A stretch of DNA of 64,000 nt from Henricia sp. BOLD:AAB3569. Lineage: Eukaryota; Echinodermata; Asteroidea; Spinulosida; Echinasteridae. The position numbers and the translations under genes are program-made. Location: the NCBI GenBank assembly GCA_037783545.1, contig JBBELK010000305.1, positions 1,054,001-1,118,000 of the forward strand, read 5' to 3'. The notes beneath the pieces were generated by a model that was not told the origin of the DNA, made no database searches, and saw only the letters and a list, made by a program, of their open reading frames with translations. Of this stretch, positions 20,743 through 32,011 are shown in pieces. Each line of letters begins with the position of its first letter. Within the stretch, counting starts at the first letter, position 1.

Positions 20743-21226
20743 TTAAAGGGAGAGAAAACAATTGTTTGGAATTTTTATAACAAATGCTGCCTATGTATTG
20801 TATTGCCCGAAGAATAAACCCTCACAAAAATCTGAGGCTCTTATTTTTAACGTCGGCAACACAATTAATTTTGATGATAAACTTTGAAGCCAATGCGGCT
20901 TTGCGCTGCTCCATATTAAAAATTTTGAAAGGAAAAATGATGTCAACAACACTGCATGGATGACATCAAGATTGAATGCTTGTTTCCCGTTAATGGACAA
21001 TTATGGACAATTTGCTGTGACCTGACTCACACCCTCTCGAGTCTGAGCGCAAAACTGCAAAACATAGTGACTTACATGTACACCAAACGTATTTAGACGC
21101 TAATTCAACGTGAATTTTCAAATGGTCAGAAGGAATACAGTTTCAAAAATTAAGCCTTTGTGTGCTACTTTTATACTAAACTTTGCTGTGCTGTCGATAT
21201 CTTAGAGAAACAAACAACCTTCTGCA
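20743..21226 (+). repeat. Repeat family B, long copy 2
   Basis: Collinear with 6594-7062 at an estimated 75-80 percent, same orientation. Like copy 1 it begins within about 100 bp of an ATXN7 splice acceptor (exon B). It could be an interspersed element or an ancient intronic duplication; the flanking exon sequences are not similar, which favours the former. Confidence 0.72.
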
Positions 21227-21285
21227 AGTATTTTCTCTTCCTTTAACATGTGTATTACCGCAGGACATTAACCCTTGCCGGACTC

Positions 21286-21672
21286 GGGTCCCGATTTTCA
21301 AGGACTCGGAAACGAGAAGTAAGGACTTGGAGATTTGGGACGAGTCCAATGAAAAACAAAATACATATACAATACGATATATTTTACAAAAAGTATATTC
21401 TTACAAGTGCTGGAAATTATTTCAAGCATCTATTATGTATAAATTACATGGATGTTAGCGTCCAAAAATATTTTAAACATGTGAAATGAAATTTTGCGAA
21501 TGTGAAATCATTTCAGAAGCTTGAAATGATTTTGAAATGTATTTCATCTCCAAAAGAAATATTTTTCTCGGCCTAAAGCAAACTTATGAGCTGCCAGAGA
21601 TCATAGGCACGATCATTGACACTGACTCGGACTCAAGGACTCGGACTCGGAAACCAGAGACTTGGACTCGAC
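21286..21672 (+). mobile_element. Element J (GACTCGGA), copy 1
   Basis: Both ends are dense in GGACTCGGA-type motifs, e.g. CAAGGACTCGGAAACGAG at the left and GGACTCAAGGACTCGGACTC at the right. The AT-rich middle shares GAAATGATTTTGAAA, CAGAGATCATAGGCACGATC and TTTCTCGGCCTAAAGCAAA (as complement) with 40345-40843. Confidence 0.75.
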
Positions 21673-21726
21673 CTCCGCTTTATTAGCTGCATGTAAATTT
21701 GCAATTTATACAAACATGACATCCCC

Positions 21727-22105
21727 AGGGATGAGATTGTCAATCAAAGAAAAAGTCTGAAAATTGACGAAAAGTCTGAAGAATGCATGTATCTTTCTAT
21801 ACTAATTGATCACTCTCAAATGACGTCACTTCCTACAAATTGTCACGTGCATCAGGATCTTGAGCAAAATTTATTTTTATGACGCGCATCGGCTGCGCCG
21901 TATTTAAAACAAATTTCGAGCAACACGCGGGCGCGCGTTTGAAACATTTTCCAGGATGTGTGTGCGCCTACTTGATGGCGTTTAATATGCAGTAGCATTT
22001 TTCCTACTAAGATGGCGTCTGTGAGAGTGGTCAATAATGTAATTCTCCCAGATTCAAAAGTCTGATTTCAGACAAAAGTCTGAAAAATCTCATGCCTGCA
22101 TCCCT
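21727..22105. mobile_element. AGGGATGAGATT foldback containing element K
   Basis: Left AGGGATGAGATTGTCAATCA and right TCTCATGCCTGCATCCCT, both with AAAAGTCTGAAAA motifs alongside, enclose an inserted copy of element K (21808-22033). The outer element is therefore older than K. Confidence 0.65.
21808..22033 (+). mobile_element. Element K, copy 1
   Basis: Short element bounded by ACTCTCAAATGACGTCACTT and CTGTGAGAGTGG. Shares TCACTTCCTACA, GTGCATCAGGATCTTGAG, CGCATCGGCT, TTTGAAACATTTTCCA and AAGATGGC with 58032-58249 in the same orientation. Confidence 0.75.
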
Positions 22106-22657
22106 ATTATGTTGACTGATGTCACACATTATCAACTGGTAATGTGCAATGGTAAAAGCAAAGTCGATTCATCACTAGAGTTAATAACTTCTGGTCAAAC
22201 ATCATCCTGGCAACACGCATGGCACTAACGTTCAAGTGAAAATGCCTTTGGTTAGTCAACTGGTTCCGTGCAAAACACTGCATCAACTCATTGCCAAATT
22301 GGCACACTGCGGGCTGGTTCCATATGGTCGACCAGACACGACTAACCATTGTTGACTAGACTACGTTCGGCTGGAAATAGTTGAACTACATGTGTATAGT
22401 TAACGAGAGTCATGAATCGAACTTGCTCTGAGCTGTAACAATTCAAAACTTTCCTAATAAAGAGTGCCTTCAAGCGGTGAAATTAGTCTATGCCACCCTG
22501 ATGTACATGTATGTTTGACCCGTGCACCCATGGAGAACATTTGACATTAGATGTATGTAAGCTGCACTAGACTGGTGCCACTGATTTTTGTCCATCCTCT
22601 ATAAAGTGCAAATGTGGTTCATCTGGGCAAATCAACTGCACCTGCATTCTTGGTGTT

Positions 22658-23108
22658 GGGTAATTCCCAAAATTAGGGGTCCAAAATGTTTGGTGTCCCA
22701 GTTACGTACGACACTCTCTGCTTCAAAAATCACCACTTATGACCACAAATTCTCAGTAATGGACTGTGGCCTGTGATAATTATAGGGGGCAGCATCATTT
22801 TCTTCAATATTTGGTTTTCTGATTCCTGAAAAATATTCAAAACAAAAGACCATAAAGGCTTATAATTTGTTCCATGGTATTAAATAGGAGTTTGGTGTCC
22901 CGGGTTACCTACGCCATTGAAAATTGGCTGTAGAATGAGTTTGCATTAACCTTGGTGCCATATCTACACACAAACATTAAATTTGAGTCGCATTTGTTCA
23001 AATAAAAATAATTATTTTCTACTGCGAAACCACTTTTAATCATTAAAAACACTTGGAAATCTGAAAAAGCATGTCACACTTTTGGACCCCTAATTTTTGG
23101 AATTACCC
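22658..23108 (-). mobile_element. Element D, copy 2 (inverted)
   Basis: Opposite orientation to copy 1, about 450 bp, ends GGGTAATTCCCAAAATTAGG / CCTAATTTTTGGAATTACCC. High similarity across the whole length, including the GTACGACACTCTCTGCTTCA block near one end. Two orientations rule out tandem duplication and support transposition. Confidence 0.8.
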
Positions 23109-23250
23109 TGTTATAATTAATCTTATGTTCGGTCAATAAATTATCAACAGTTTTTTCTTGGTCATATCGCAACATCAAATATCGTAATTTTTTTCAAGAT
23201 TACAATATTGAAAATTACGGGTACGGGCACTGGCACAAGCTTACATGTAG

Positions 23251-23662
23251 GGGAGAGTGGGGTTAGTTGGAACAGTGGGTATGTTGAAACAGTGATATTT
23301 TCTTCCATGGCTGTAGTTATTTTTATGAAATCCTGCCACTCATATGTTGCTATTAGCAACAGCTATCCACTATATTGTCCACAGCACATAGTGCTACAAG
23401 TAGAAAGAAATGAGAAAGAAATGTTTGTTTTTGGACCTTCCGAGTAATTTGTTCACCATTCAGAAATGTTGCATTATGCTAATAAGTTCATAGATTCGCG
23501 CACTAGTTTTTTATTATTTTAAGGTATAGTACAAAGCTACAAAATGAGGTTAACGAAATGTCAAATTGTAGTCCCTGTTTTTCGTAGTAAGCTTGCAAAA
23601 CAGGCCAGCGGGTTTAGTTGGAACAAAATGAGGGAGTTGGAACATGTTTCAACTAACCCTTT
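23251..23662. mobile_element. Foldback with GGGTTAGTTGGAACA ends
   Basis: Left TGGGGTTAGTTGGAACAG and right TGTTTCAACTAACCC are inverted. A second GGGTTTAGTTGGAACA lies inside at about 23610. AT-rich centre; no ORF. Confidence 0.6.
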
Positions 23663-23870
23663 TGGATGGAAGTTTTAGTTTATTTTCTCACATTTTGTGC
23701 AAGAGGGATAACATTTTGCCGTTCACTTGTTTATAATCTATGAACTTGTTTCAGCTCGGCCTATACATTTGGTTTTGTTCCCCCCCCAAAAAAAATTTAA
23801 AGACGAAAAACTGTAAAATATTTTACTTTTAATCCTAACCTTTATTACACATTTATTTGGCTTATATCTA

Positions 23871-24818
23871 CAGTAAAATCTCGTTAAGTCGAAGCTCAAG
23901 GGAATGGACGAAAACTTTGAGGTATCCAGAGTTCGAGTTAAACGGAGGTCCCGATTTGCTCCGCTCAACGCACGAAAAGTGTCCACCGTAACTCACTAGC
24001 CCCATGTGTATGTTGTGGATTCGGTATTTAGCCCATTTTGTAAGCCCTTTTTTTCAGCTCCAAAACATCGTTTTGGCAAAATTGTTATTGTTGTTTGAAG
24101 GTCTATTTCATGTACAAGATTAAAATATTAAAATGTCCATTTTGTAAAGCACGTACCATGTGTTTTGTGTCTTCATTTTGTGGTGTTTTTTTCATCATAT
24201 CGTCCGTATTTTGCGGGCGGTTTGCAGTGCTGCACGCACACACGTACGGCCAGCAGTATGATTGCGTGATCAGTGCTATCCTGTCAATAGAGGGCGCACT
24301 AACTTTATCCACGGTCGATCCCAGGTTCTGGTTGCATTCCTGGCATGCTTTACCAATAGCAGTGAACATGTTCGAGGTTGATCTACCGCATGTGAAGCAT
24401 GCGAGAACCAAAGCGACCGGAGAACGAATGTACCCCGCGCCTAGCCCGACAACAGCAGCCGGCAAGACCATTCAAGCATTTCCAGGAAGTATGATTTGTT
24501 GCGGTTTTTGGATTGATTAGGCCCTATTGTAACAGCGAGGGAGCGCATCATGCTGCATCTCTTGATGAAAAGACAGATTAAATTGACAGATAAGACTCAT
24601 GAAAAGATTTTCATTCTCATTGAGATCGTTTCAGTTGCGGTTTCCTTTTAAATAGCTGGAAAAAAAACTTTGAGGTAAACGGAGCCGCTCGTACAGGAAT
24701 TTCGAGCTACGGAAGTATTCGCGTGCGCAAAAGCCTATGTTTATTTCGGGAATGTGACATTACTTCGAGTTAAACGGATTTTCGAGGTATCCGGTTTCGA
24801 CTTATCGAGATTTTACTG
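23871..24818. mobile_element. Pogo/Tigger-like element, deletion derivative
   Basis: Termini cagtaaaatctcgttaagtc and, as complement, CAGTAAAATCTCGATAAGTC, flanked on both sides by TA (23869-23870 and 24819-24820). TA duplications and CAGT...CTCG-type ends are the hallmark of the pogo/Tigger branch of Tc1/mariner. Subterminal TTCGAGTTAAACGG appears at both ends. At 948 bp with no DDE transposase frame it is non-autonomous. Mid-region ORFs (e.g. 24103-24471) show no transposase motif. Confidence 0.75.
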
Positions 24819-25339
24819 TACAGTAGTTTAAATGTATAGGCTATGCATATTTTGCATTCTATTGTACTTGTGAAGTGTATGGCTCAGGAATGGATGTTTT
24901 ACTGTTAATGTTTAAAAGATAAAGTTCAAGAAGATGTAAAATTATAAATCTAAATAAATTATGTTTTATTGTTAATTTTAACATTTTAAAGTTAGAAAGT
25001 AAAAAACAGTTGTACAGTGAAAAATGTTATTAAGACCACCTAGATAAACAGGCCACCTGTTTATACAGTGTAGTTTGCAACAGCTTTTTATATTAATTTT
25101 AGTTAATAAAAGTGACGAACTCCCCCTATAAAATTGAACAGATTAATTAAGAAGATGCTACAAGTACCTCAAGGAGTGTCTTTCTTTTTGTCCCGAGATG
25201 CTGAGAGAGTTCTAGTTTAATATTGGGCATTATTTCCTATGGGAGCCCTTTTTAGTAGGGCCGGTGCACCTGTAATAGATGGGCGCAATACGTTTGAAAT
25301 GTGCCCTCTGGCGTCACAGCAAACCAAAACATGCCCGGC

Positions 25340-25474
25340 GTTATGCGCACACGTCATGTTTTGCATAAATTTGGTTTAGGAATGAGGTCGCATGCCAAAT
25401 CGTATTTGAATTATGTGACCTTTAGCATCAATTACCAAACCAAATTTATGCAAAACAGGATGCGTGCGCATAAC
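25340..25474. repeat. Inverted repeat, 41-bp arms
   Basis: Left arm includes TTATGCGCACACGTCATG and TTTTGCATAAATTTGGTTT; right arm AAACCAAATTTATGCAAAA and GCGTGCGCATAA. The loop is about 50 bp. MITE-like, single copy here. Confidence 0.65.
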
Positions 25475-25988
25475 GACAACCAATTTTCAACAGAGGCAGT
25501 TTAGATATAAACAAAGAGGCCCCCAGAGCTAGGGTTCTCCAGGGAAGGAGACCCCAGCTACATGTAATTTACGGGATTGGTTTGGGCATTCATCCGTGAG
25601 CATTATCAAGTGCTGCATACATGCAACATGTATAATTTAGGACTATATACACTGCTAGTATCATTTTCTGATGAATATACCACATGTTGCTCAAATTGAA
25701 TGAGTTCTGCAGAATGGCTTTGGGACAGATAACCTACATACAGTGTATATAAGTGTACAATGTACATGTAGTGCCAATTACCATCCATGCACAAGGTACA
25801 TGTACAGTATGTGCTGCAGTCATGAGTGCAACATGTACTGTACATGTTGTATGGTACTTCATCTGAACACATACATTGTGCATACATGTTGGCCTACATG
25901 TACAATGTGCTGTATACATACATTTGAACCTGTGTTTAATTTTTTGTCTGGTTTTAAATTTTGGGAATTCCCAAATAATTAAACTACT

Positions 25989-26150
25989 CAAAGGAGCATG
26001 TCCGGATCACATTTTTGACCTCCCCCCAATTTTTTCCCATGGGAGATTGCAAATTTTATTTTTTCTTCCTATTCATAGTATTTTGGGGAGGTTTGTAATA
26101 TGAATTTAAATGAAATCAAATGTTTTGGAAAATATTGTCATGCTCCTTTA
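25989..26150 (+). mobile_element. Element L, complete MITE-like copy
   Basis: Ends in inverted repeats AAAGGAGCATG at the left and CATGCTCCTTT at the right, about 160 bp long and noncoding. Inside it has TCACATTTTTGA, a run of C and TTTTTTCCCATGGG, shared with 4334-4432. Confidence 0.65.
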
Positions 26151-26731
26151 AGTACATGTACACTAGATTCCTGATGACTGAAAGGAATAAAGGAATCGAG
26201 CCAAGGGATAAATAAATAAAAAGCTAACAATTTGGTTAAAAAGATGATGTTTGAGGTGTATGCAATTTAAAAACATTTGCACAATATTATGTTTCGACAA
26301 TTTCACATCTTATGTATTTTAACTTATTCAATGTCAAAATCCCACTCGAAATGACTTCTTATGCTTGAAAAAGCTGTTTAACTGTCGAACGTCATGCACT
26401 GTACAAAGCAATTCTTGTGCTAAATCAGATACGACATTTTGAGCCCGGCGCCAGCGCCCACCGTACCAACATGCATGACTTCGTACCGACATGACTTCAC
26501 GATCAATATCTACATGGACACGGACATCACTCGATCAGTGCCGATCAAATATTGTATTGGCTCTATCGCCGCAACATTGCAAAGCCAGAAAGTTACCGCA
26601 CAGTACGCATCTGCACGATGTGCTGATAATTGTCGATTGATCAGAACGGTTTGATTGCAAACGCCCTCTAGCGGCGTGGCATACATTTGCATTGTGAAAA
26701 TGGCGTATCAGGACAGAATTTTCTTGGACTT

Positions 26732-26765
26732 GCGGGTACTACAAACAATCGTTTGTAGTACCCGC
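26732..26765. repeat. Perfect 15-bp hairpin
   Basis: GCGGGTACTACAAAC, loop AATC, GTTTGTAGTACCCGC. No mismatch. It sits in noncoding intron and there is no T-run to suggest a transcript end. Confidence 0.85.
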
Positions 26766-26900
26766 AACACCAAAGGCAAAAAAAAAATACCATCCCAGGC
26801 AGTCTAACGATGCATGCACACCGCAAGTTCTGACAGTAGCGCCGCGCTCCAGCCGCGGATTCCGTTAAGTTTCCCGGGTCAATTTCATCCCACCAAAGCC

Positions 26901-27129
26901 GTTATCTTGTTCATTACGACAAATAAATCGTGTAAAAGAGCAGGTTTGAAGATACATACGTGTAGGCCCTAATTTATAAAGAAAGCTAGCTGCACGTGCA
27001 TGATCACTTTTAACCGGAACCCACACCGCCAGCAATACTTGGCGAACCTGAACCGAACAAATGTTCGGGAAGAAATTTCCGAACCTTTGCCAAACCGAAC
27101 CGAACCCGAACTTGCGGACTTCGTTACAG
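26901..27129 (+). repeat. Repeat M, copy 1
   Basis: Inverted match of 57044-57236: TTATCTTGTTCATTACGACA, GTGTAAAAGAGCAG, TTATAAAGAAAGCTAGCTGC and repeated GAACCGAAC motifs. Ends TTGCGGACTTCGTTACA. Confidence 0.72.
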
Positions 27130-27449
27130 CATTATTTTGAAGCAGTATTTTCTTATCAGCCGAAGCATTACCAACTTCCACCTTGCATGATTCAATCTTG
27201 CACTTAGTATGCACTTTCGCATTCGTAATTGTTAACCCAAGAACACTGTTCTCGAGTCATTCAGGTACAGGGTTTTGAATATGCCCCTTGAGTATGTAAA
27301 AGGTTTTGGCTGGTTAAATGCAAGTTACTCACATAAACATTTTATAATAAAAATTAAAAATTAAAAAGACAACTGTACACTATCATTCCTTTCTTGGTAC
27401 CATAAAAACCGGGGTACAAGACCCCGTTCTTATTAGGGAAATCGTTTCA

Positions 27450-28455
27450 TTCAACGAAGATTTGTGCATTTGCATCTCACTTAAACAGCTAGAATCCCCC
27501 CTTCCACATTTTTTGAGTTTTTCTGTTTATCATGGAGGTGTCTACAACACCATCACAACTTGTTTTTCACAAAAAATTGACAGGCTTTTGCTTAAAACGT
27601 AAAGCAGTTCCGACCCTCTTCACCCGAAATTCTGAAACGCTCGAGGTCACTTGGTCCGTTTATCAACAGGGTTTTGACATCATCCTGAGAAACATACAAA
27701 ACGGTCTGTGCAGTATTGAATGGAAAATACACGAAGTGAATGTTTATCATGCCTGTTTTGTCCGTGTAATTCAAAATACAAACGTGAAAAACACTTCATG
27801 TAATATGACAACAATCTACTATTACCTGTTTTGTGAAAAAACGGTGAAATTGTGGCTCACAATGAAGCTCTTTTGAAGTAAATACTGGTGCATTGCGACA
27901 GGGGGGTTTTGTCACGGAACGAACGGCATTCACAGCATTCAACGCGTTCCTGCGGGCCGTATAGTTCCCACGTGTTACATCGGCCGGTACAAGTTAGAAT
28001 GAGCGACTCATTTTTCTCTCTCTTGGTAATAGAAAAGAAAATCTTTCTGCTCTTTTTTTTTTCATAGTGTCTGGTAAAACATACAACCACGCAGCTACTG
28101 GGCATATATCTGGCTATTTGGATCAACAAAATTCTTCAAAAAACACCATCTAACAGACGGTTTTCCAAGTTTTTTGCGTGTAAACGTATGGAGCTAACAA
28201 TCGTGTTGACTTTTCTTTCTCAGGATTGCGTCACGGGGTCACGCGCATATCATGAATACCTAATGAGCGTTTCAGAAATCGCGAAAATCTCATTTCCGAA
28301 AAGTGCACTTTTGCTTGCAATTTATCCACTTAAAACCGACAATTAAAAAATAATAAAAATCCACGTCGGCAAGAGGGATGTTTGGACTATCGAAAAAAGC
28401 CTAAATGCTGGATTTTCGTCAAGGGGGATTCTTCCTCTTAATTTAACGAAGATCG
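27450..28455. mobile_element. Candidate 1-kb inverted-repeat element
   Basis: Left TTCAACGAAGAT...AGAATCCCCCCTT, right AAGGGGGATTCT...TTTAACGAAGAT: two inverted blocks at matching spacing. It encloses an ATG-started 114-codon frame at 27532-27876. GCTAACGAAGATCA just outside at about 28471 recurs inverted at 40300-40320. Confidence 0.45.
27532..27876 (+). CDS. Hypothetical ORF, 114 residues, inside inverted-repeat element
   Basis: ATG start after TTTATC, stop TGA. The protein begins MEVSTTPSQLVFHKKLTGFC and is rich in Cys, Thr, Asn and Tyr with no motif I recognise. No signal peptide or membrane helix is clear. Expected by chance at this length in AT-moderate DNA about as often as not; its placement within a possible element is the only reason to list it. 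Confidence 0.2.
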   Translation: MEVSTTPSQLVFHKKLTGFCLKRKAVPTLFTRNSETLEVTWSVYQQGFDIILRNIQNGLCSIEWKIHEVNVYHACFVRVIQNTNVKNTSCNMTTIYYYLFCEKTVKLWLTMKLF

Positions 28456-28656
28456 AATTCAGGCAACCGCTAACGAAGATCACATGAAGCTGTGGGAGGC
28501 CACTATATGCATTATTTGTCATATGCACGTCGCGTATCAAGCGTCGAGCTTCAAATGTCTGACGTTCTGTGTGGTTTCGAGTGGTGCATCAAAAACAACG
28601 CTTGCTAGGTGCTTGACGCACGACACGCTTGTGCAACTACATGTAGGCCTGCCAAA

Positions 28657-28858
28657 TCACTTCATCGAAAGAAGGGAGCATTAACATTATGACATTAATA
28701 CAAATTTGCCTTGTCGAATGAAGCGATCTCTTCATCGAATGAAGCTATTTTGCTTCGTCAAACAAAGAGATTCTAATCTTCGTCGAATGAAGAGTCGTGC
28801 GTTCACATCAGGAGATCTCTTCGTCGAATATCATTGTCAAATCATCGTCAAACGTAGT
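28657..28858. repeat. Cluster of CTTCRTCGAATGAAG palindromic motifs
   Basis: At least five copies of CTTC(A/G)TCGAA(T/A)GAAG-like motifs in about 200 bp, in both orientations because the motif is nearly self-complementary. Could be a degenerate MITE or satellite. Confidence 0.55.
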
Positions 28859-29978
28859 TCAAGACACTTTTTTCACCTTGGCTAAAAGTTCTCAACAGTT
28901 TGTCTGTTTTGTTACCAAAACAGACAAACTCAGGAAAATATAATTTGTTTTAATTGGAACATATTACAAGTTAAATCAGACCTTTGCACCAAAAGCACGC
29001 TAACTAAATTCGACCAATGCTACAGCTCAAATACATGTCCTACATTCAATCAAAAATGGTTTGCAGTAGCTGGTCAATGCCCTTATTTGCAGGCTCCTTA
29101 CACAAAACCTGTTACATTACATGTACCGGTACTTGACCAGAAGGACACCGTCAACAATCGCAAGCAACATACAAAATCATGACACAATCCACAAACACAC
29201 ACACACACTTAGCCCTTGAAAATGAGCCCTGGCGATTGCGGCGAAAGAGAGAGAGAAAAAAAAGAAGTATTTTTAGACTGACCGGTTTGCCCCCTCCAGG
29301 GTAATAGCTGATCCCCATAAAGGCATTGACATCCGCTTAGGGCTGACAACGGCTTGACTATTCAATGCTCATAAAACGTAATCAATGTGCACACTGAATC
29401 CTGAAATGTCGTCAAACGCAAAGTAAACAGGGCAGAAAGGACAGTCCTGTATACCACGTACATGTACATACATGTATACGTACATGTACCTCAACATTGA
29501 TAAGTGTTTGTGTACATGTACATCCGCATACTGGTGCACGTACTGGGGGTACCGGTACATGTGCAAATAGTCTTATCTTTGTGCATGTCTACACACTGCA
29601 CCGTACATGTGTGAACCGTACATGTACACCCCATCCTACATACTGTGTATGTGAAAACTTTGATAAAAAGAGCACTATACCGCGGTATGCTACTATACTA
29701 CACAATTTTTTTTGTTTTTATTCCTGATAATACGAGATTCCTGTTATAACAAGGTAATCTACAAAGTTCCCAGATAGAAGACTTATTAACTATAAGGGGC
29801 CATACAAATTTGTCAACATTTTCATAGGCGTACACAAAGGGGCTGGGGTGGGGGCGGTCAAAGGCTGCATATGACTTTACCGGTACCGTACATGCGCTGT
29901 AAAACTTTGACATTTCGGCTAAAAGACATCGATTGGACACCAAAATTCTGTTACCCAAAGTTTCCGAATATAGTCCCA

Positions 29979-30082
29979 GACCTAAGAGAGATGGTTCTAG
30001 ACCTAATAAAAATGGTTCTACATTTGAAAAAGATAGATTTTGACCTAAAAAAATTGATTTTGACTTCCAAAATATTGGGGCT
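29979..30082 (+). repeat. Degenerate 21-bp tandem repeat
   Basis: Units GACCTAAGAGAGATGGTTCTA (29979), GACCTAATAAAAATGGTTCTA (30000), a CATTTGAAAAAGAT unit (30021), then GACCTAAAAAAATTGATTTT (30042), followed by a decayed copy. The 21-bp period makes heptad-like Leu/Ile peptides in frame on both strands, but there is no sign of a real gene. Confidence 0.7.
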
Positions 30083-30170
30083 ACACCAAATTGTCGACCT
30101 AATAGGGCGGGTCGTCCTAATAGGGCTCTCTACGCAAAAAGTGTCGACCCATTGGATAAAATAGAGAAAT

Positions 30171-30246
30171 AATAGACAGTTCTTATATAGCACTTTACAG
30201 ATCCGACGGATCTCTCAATGCGCTTTCTGCATTATTACTCCTGGTA
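30171..30246 (-). mobile_element. SINE X3, 3'-end fragment
   Basis: CAGATCCGACGGATCTCTCA, then ATG-GCTTTCTGCATTATTAC and CCTGGT, match the 3' end of the full SINE at 49277-49636 in the same orientation, including AATAATAG just before. 5'-truncated. Confidence 0.78.
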
Positions 30247-30297
30247 CTGACAAAAACATGTTGATAAACTACGTACGTGTCCTACCGGGTATATCAC

Positions 30298-30756
30298 CGT
30301 GTTTACACTCGAACCGGCAAAGGTCGATACAGACCCAGCATTTTTATTGCGACCGCAAAACTGAACATTTGCTGGGTCTACACGACACCCGAAATCGGCT
30401 TCAACTCACCTTCAGAAACCACTAATTGTAACTGCAGCGCATGCGGGAGCTGTTAGGTGTTGCCGCACTCGTGCCAGATTGGTCAATTAAATCTACTACA
30501 CGGCAGGCACCGCCCCAAGGACACTAAAATTGCCGAATCTGTATTTGGGTTGCATTTACCCTACACGACCTTGACAATTGCAGGGTTCAACCCTACCCCA
30601 AAGGTGACTTGAAAAAGGCGAATCAGACCCGGGGTCTGATCCGCCTTTTTCAATTCACCTTTTGCGTTTACACTTATAGTGCCTACCCGGCTTCAACCCC
30701 CCTTTTTGGAAATTGCGGAGTTCGATTCGGCAAAGGCGAATCAATTGTAAACGGGC
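30298..30756. mobile_element. CCGTGTTTACA element with strong central hairpin
   Basis: Ends CCGTGTTTACACTCGAACCGGC / CGAATCAATTGTAAACGGGC. At 30600-30662 a near-perfect inverted repeat AAAGGTGACTTGAAAAAGGCG / CGCCTTTTTCAATTCACCTTT surrounds GACCCGGGGTC. About 460 bp, noncoding. Confidence 0.6.
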
Positions 30757-31540
30757 TATATTTCGGTGGGGAGGAAGGAGGGTCTTGAAAAATACTGCTT
30801 TCTGTACGATGAAAATGTTGACCTTTTTGGACAGCCCCTCTAGAACAAGCCAACTGTAAATGCTTAACGGCTACACATGTGTCACTTTAAGGGCATTTAG
30901 GGTCACTCGAAAGTACATACGTACACACATGGACACGTGCATGAGATAGGATGGACCACGTTCATGTAAAGTTCATGTTTACATTTTTGTTTGTGCCCTG
31001 CAGCCTGTATCCCAGGCGAGCGCCCTGCAATAACATGACTACTTCCTGTTGAATGAAAAATCTGTTCATAAATTTTCAACCTGTCACTGTACAATTGAAA
31101 TAAATTACAAAACGTAGCCGGAGAATCGCCAAAGACAGAGATTAGTATACAAATAGCATGGCTTGATACTGCATGCAACTCTCTGAGGTATTGGAAGTTG
31201 ACTGAGCCGTACTCACAAGAAAACTTAGTAGATAAGTACAATTAGACATGTACTCATTTGAAAAAATAATAAAATATTCACGGGCAAATCAGTACACTGC
31301 TGGCAAAAAGTCAAAGTCAAATAAATTTGTGCAAAATTTCTAAAACGTTTTTAGAACAACCAGAAATAGCTAAAATAAGAAATGGTTAAAATAAGCGACG
31401 GCTTAAGCTGTTTTAACGGACTACACATGTACCATGTGTGCAGTGTGAAACGATCACGCAAAATACGGGTCAAACATACACGTGTAGCACAAGTTCTGGT
31501 GTTGAATTGAGTAACCAGTATGAAAACATACCGGTAGCGG

Positions 31541-32011
31541 AATAGACCGATCCAGTAAGCTCCGCCCATTTTGGAATTGACCAATCACAGCTTCAGGTTC
31601 AGGTAACCAAAAAGTGGATCTCCATTTTTGTTACCCGAGTCCTCAAAATTTTGTGCACAGAGCTACGGCAAATGCAGCACGAGTGACGCAAAAACACCAT
31701 AAACATCATTTTTATCAGCGCAGAGGAGGCCTAGCGGGTTTAAAACGGATTGTATAAGACGTGAAAAACTTACCAAAATTTGTTTTTGTTCAATGGCGCG
31801 CGTTACGCAAATTGCAGGCGTACGTGCACGCATACGACCGGATACTTAAGTGCACATTTTGCTTTCGAGCGTGCAGTTTCTGTGTGCGTGTTTCATTACG
31901 CGCTGACCAGGGCGCGGACGCTGACGCACGGCACGGCCACGCGACTCGACTCTACTGTGGAATGTTGCTAGGCAATTTCTAAATGGGCGGAGCTTACTGG
32001 ATCGGTCTATT
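31541..32011. mobile_element. Element O, copy 1 (complete)
   Basis: 31-bp terminal inverted repeats beginning aatagaccgatccagtaagc and continuing CTCCGCCCATTT. Interior: AACACCATAAACATCATTTT, AAGTGCACATTTTGCTTTCG, GAGCGTGCAGTTTCTGTGTG and TACGCGCTGACCAG. 471 bp, noncoding. The most frequent element in this window. Confidence 0.85.

Noticed and set aside
22130-22380. Foldback around TAGTCAACTGG / GTTGACTAGAC
   Set aside because: Pairing is too short and scattered to define arms.
24103-24471. 122-residue minus-strand ORF as Tigger transposase
   Set aside because: No DDE or helix-turn-helix motif; both strands are open by chance over the same span.
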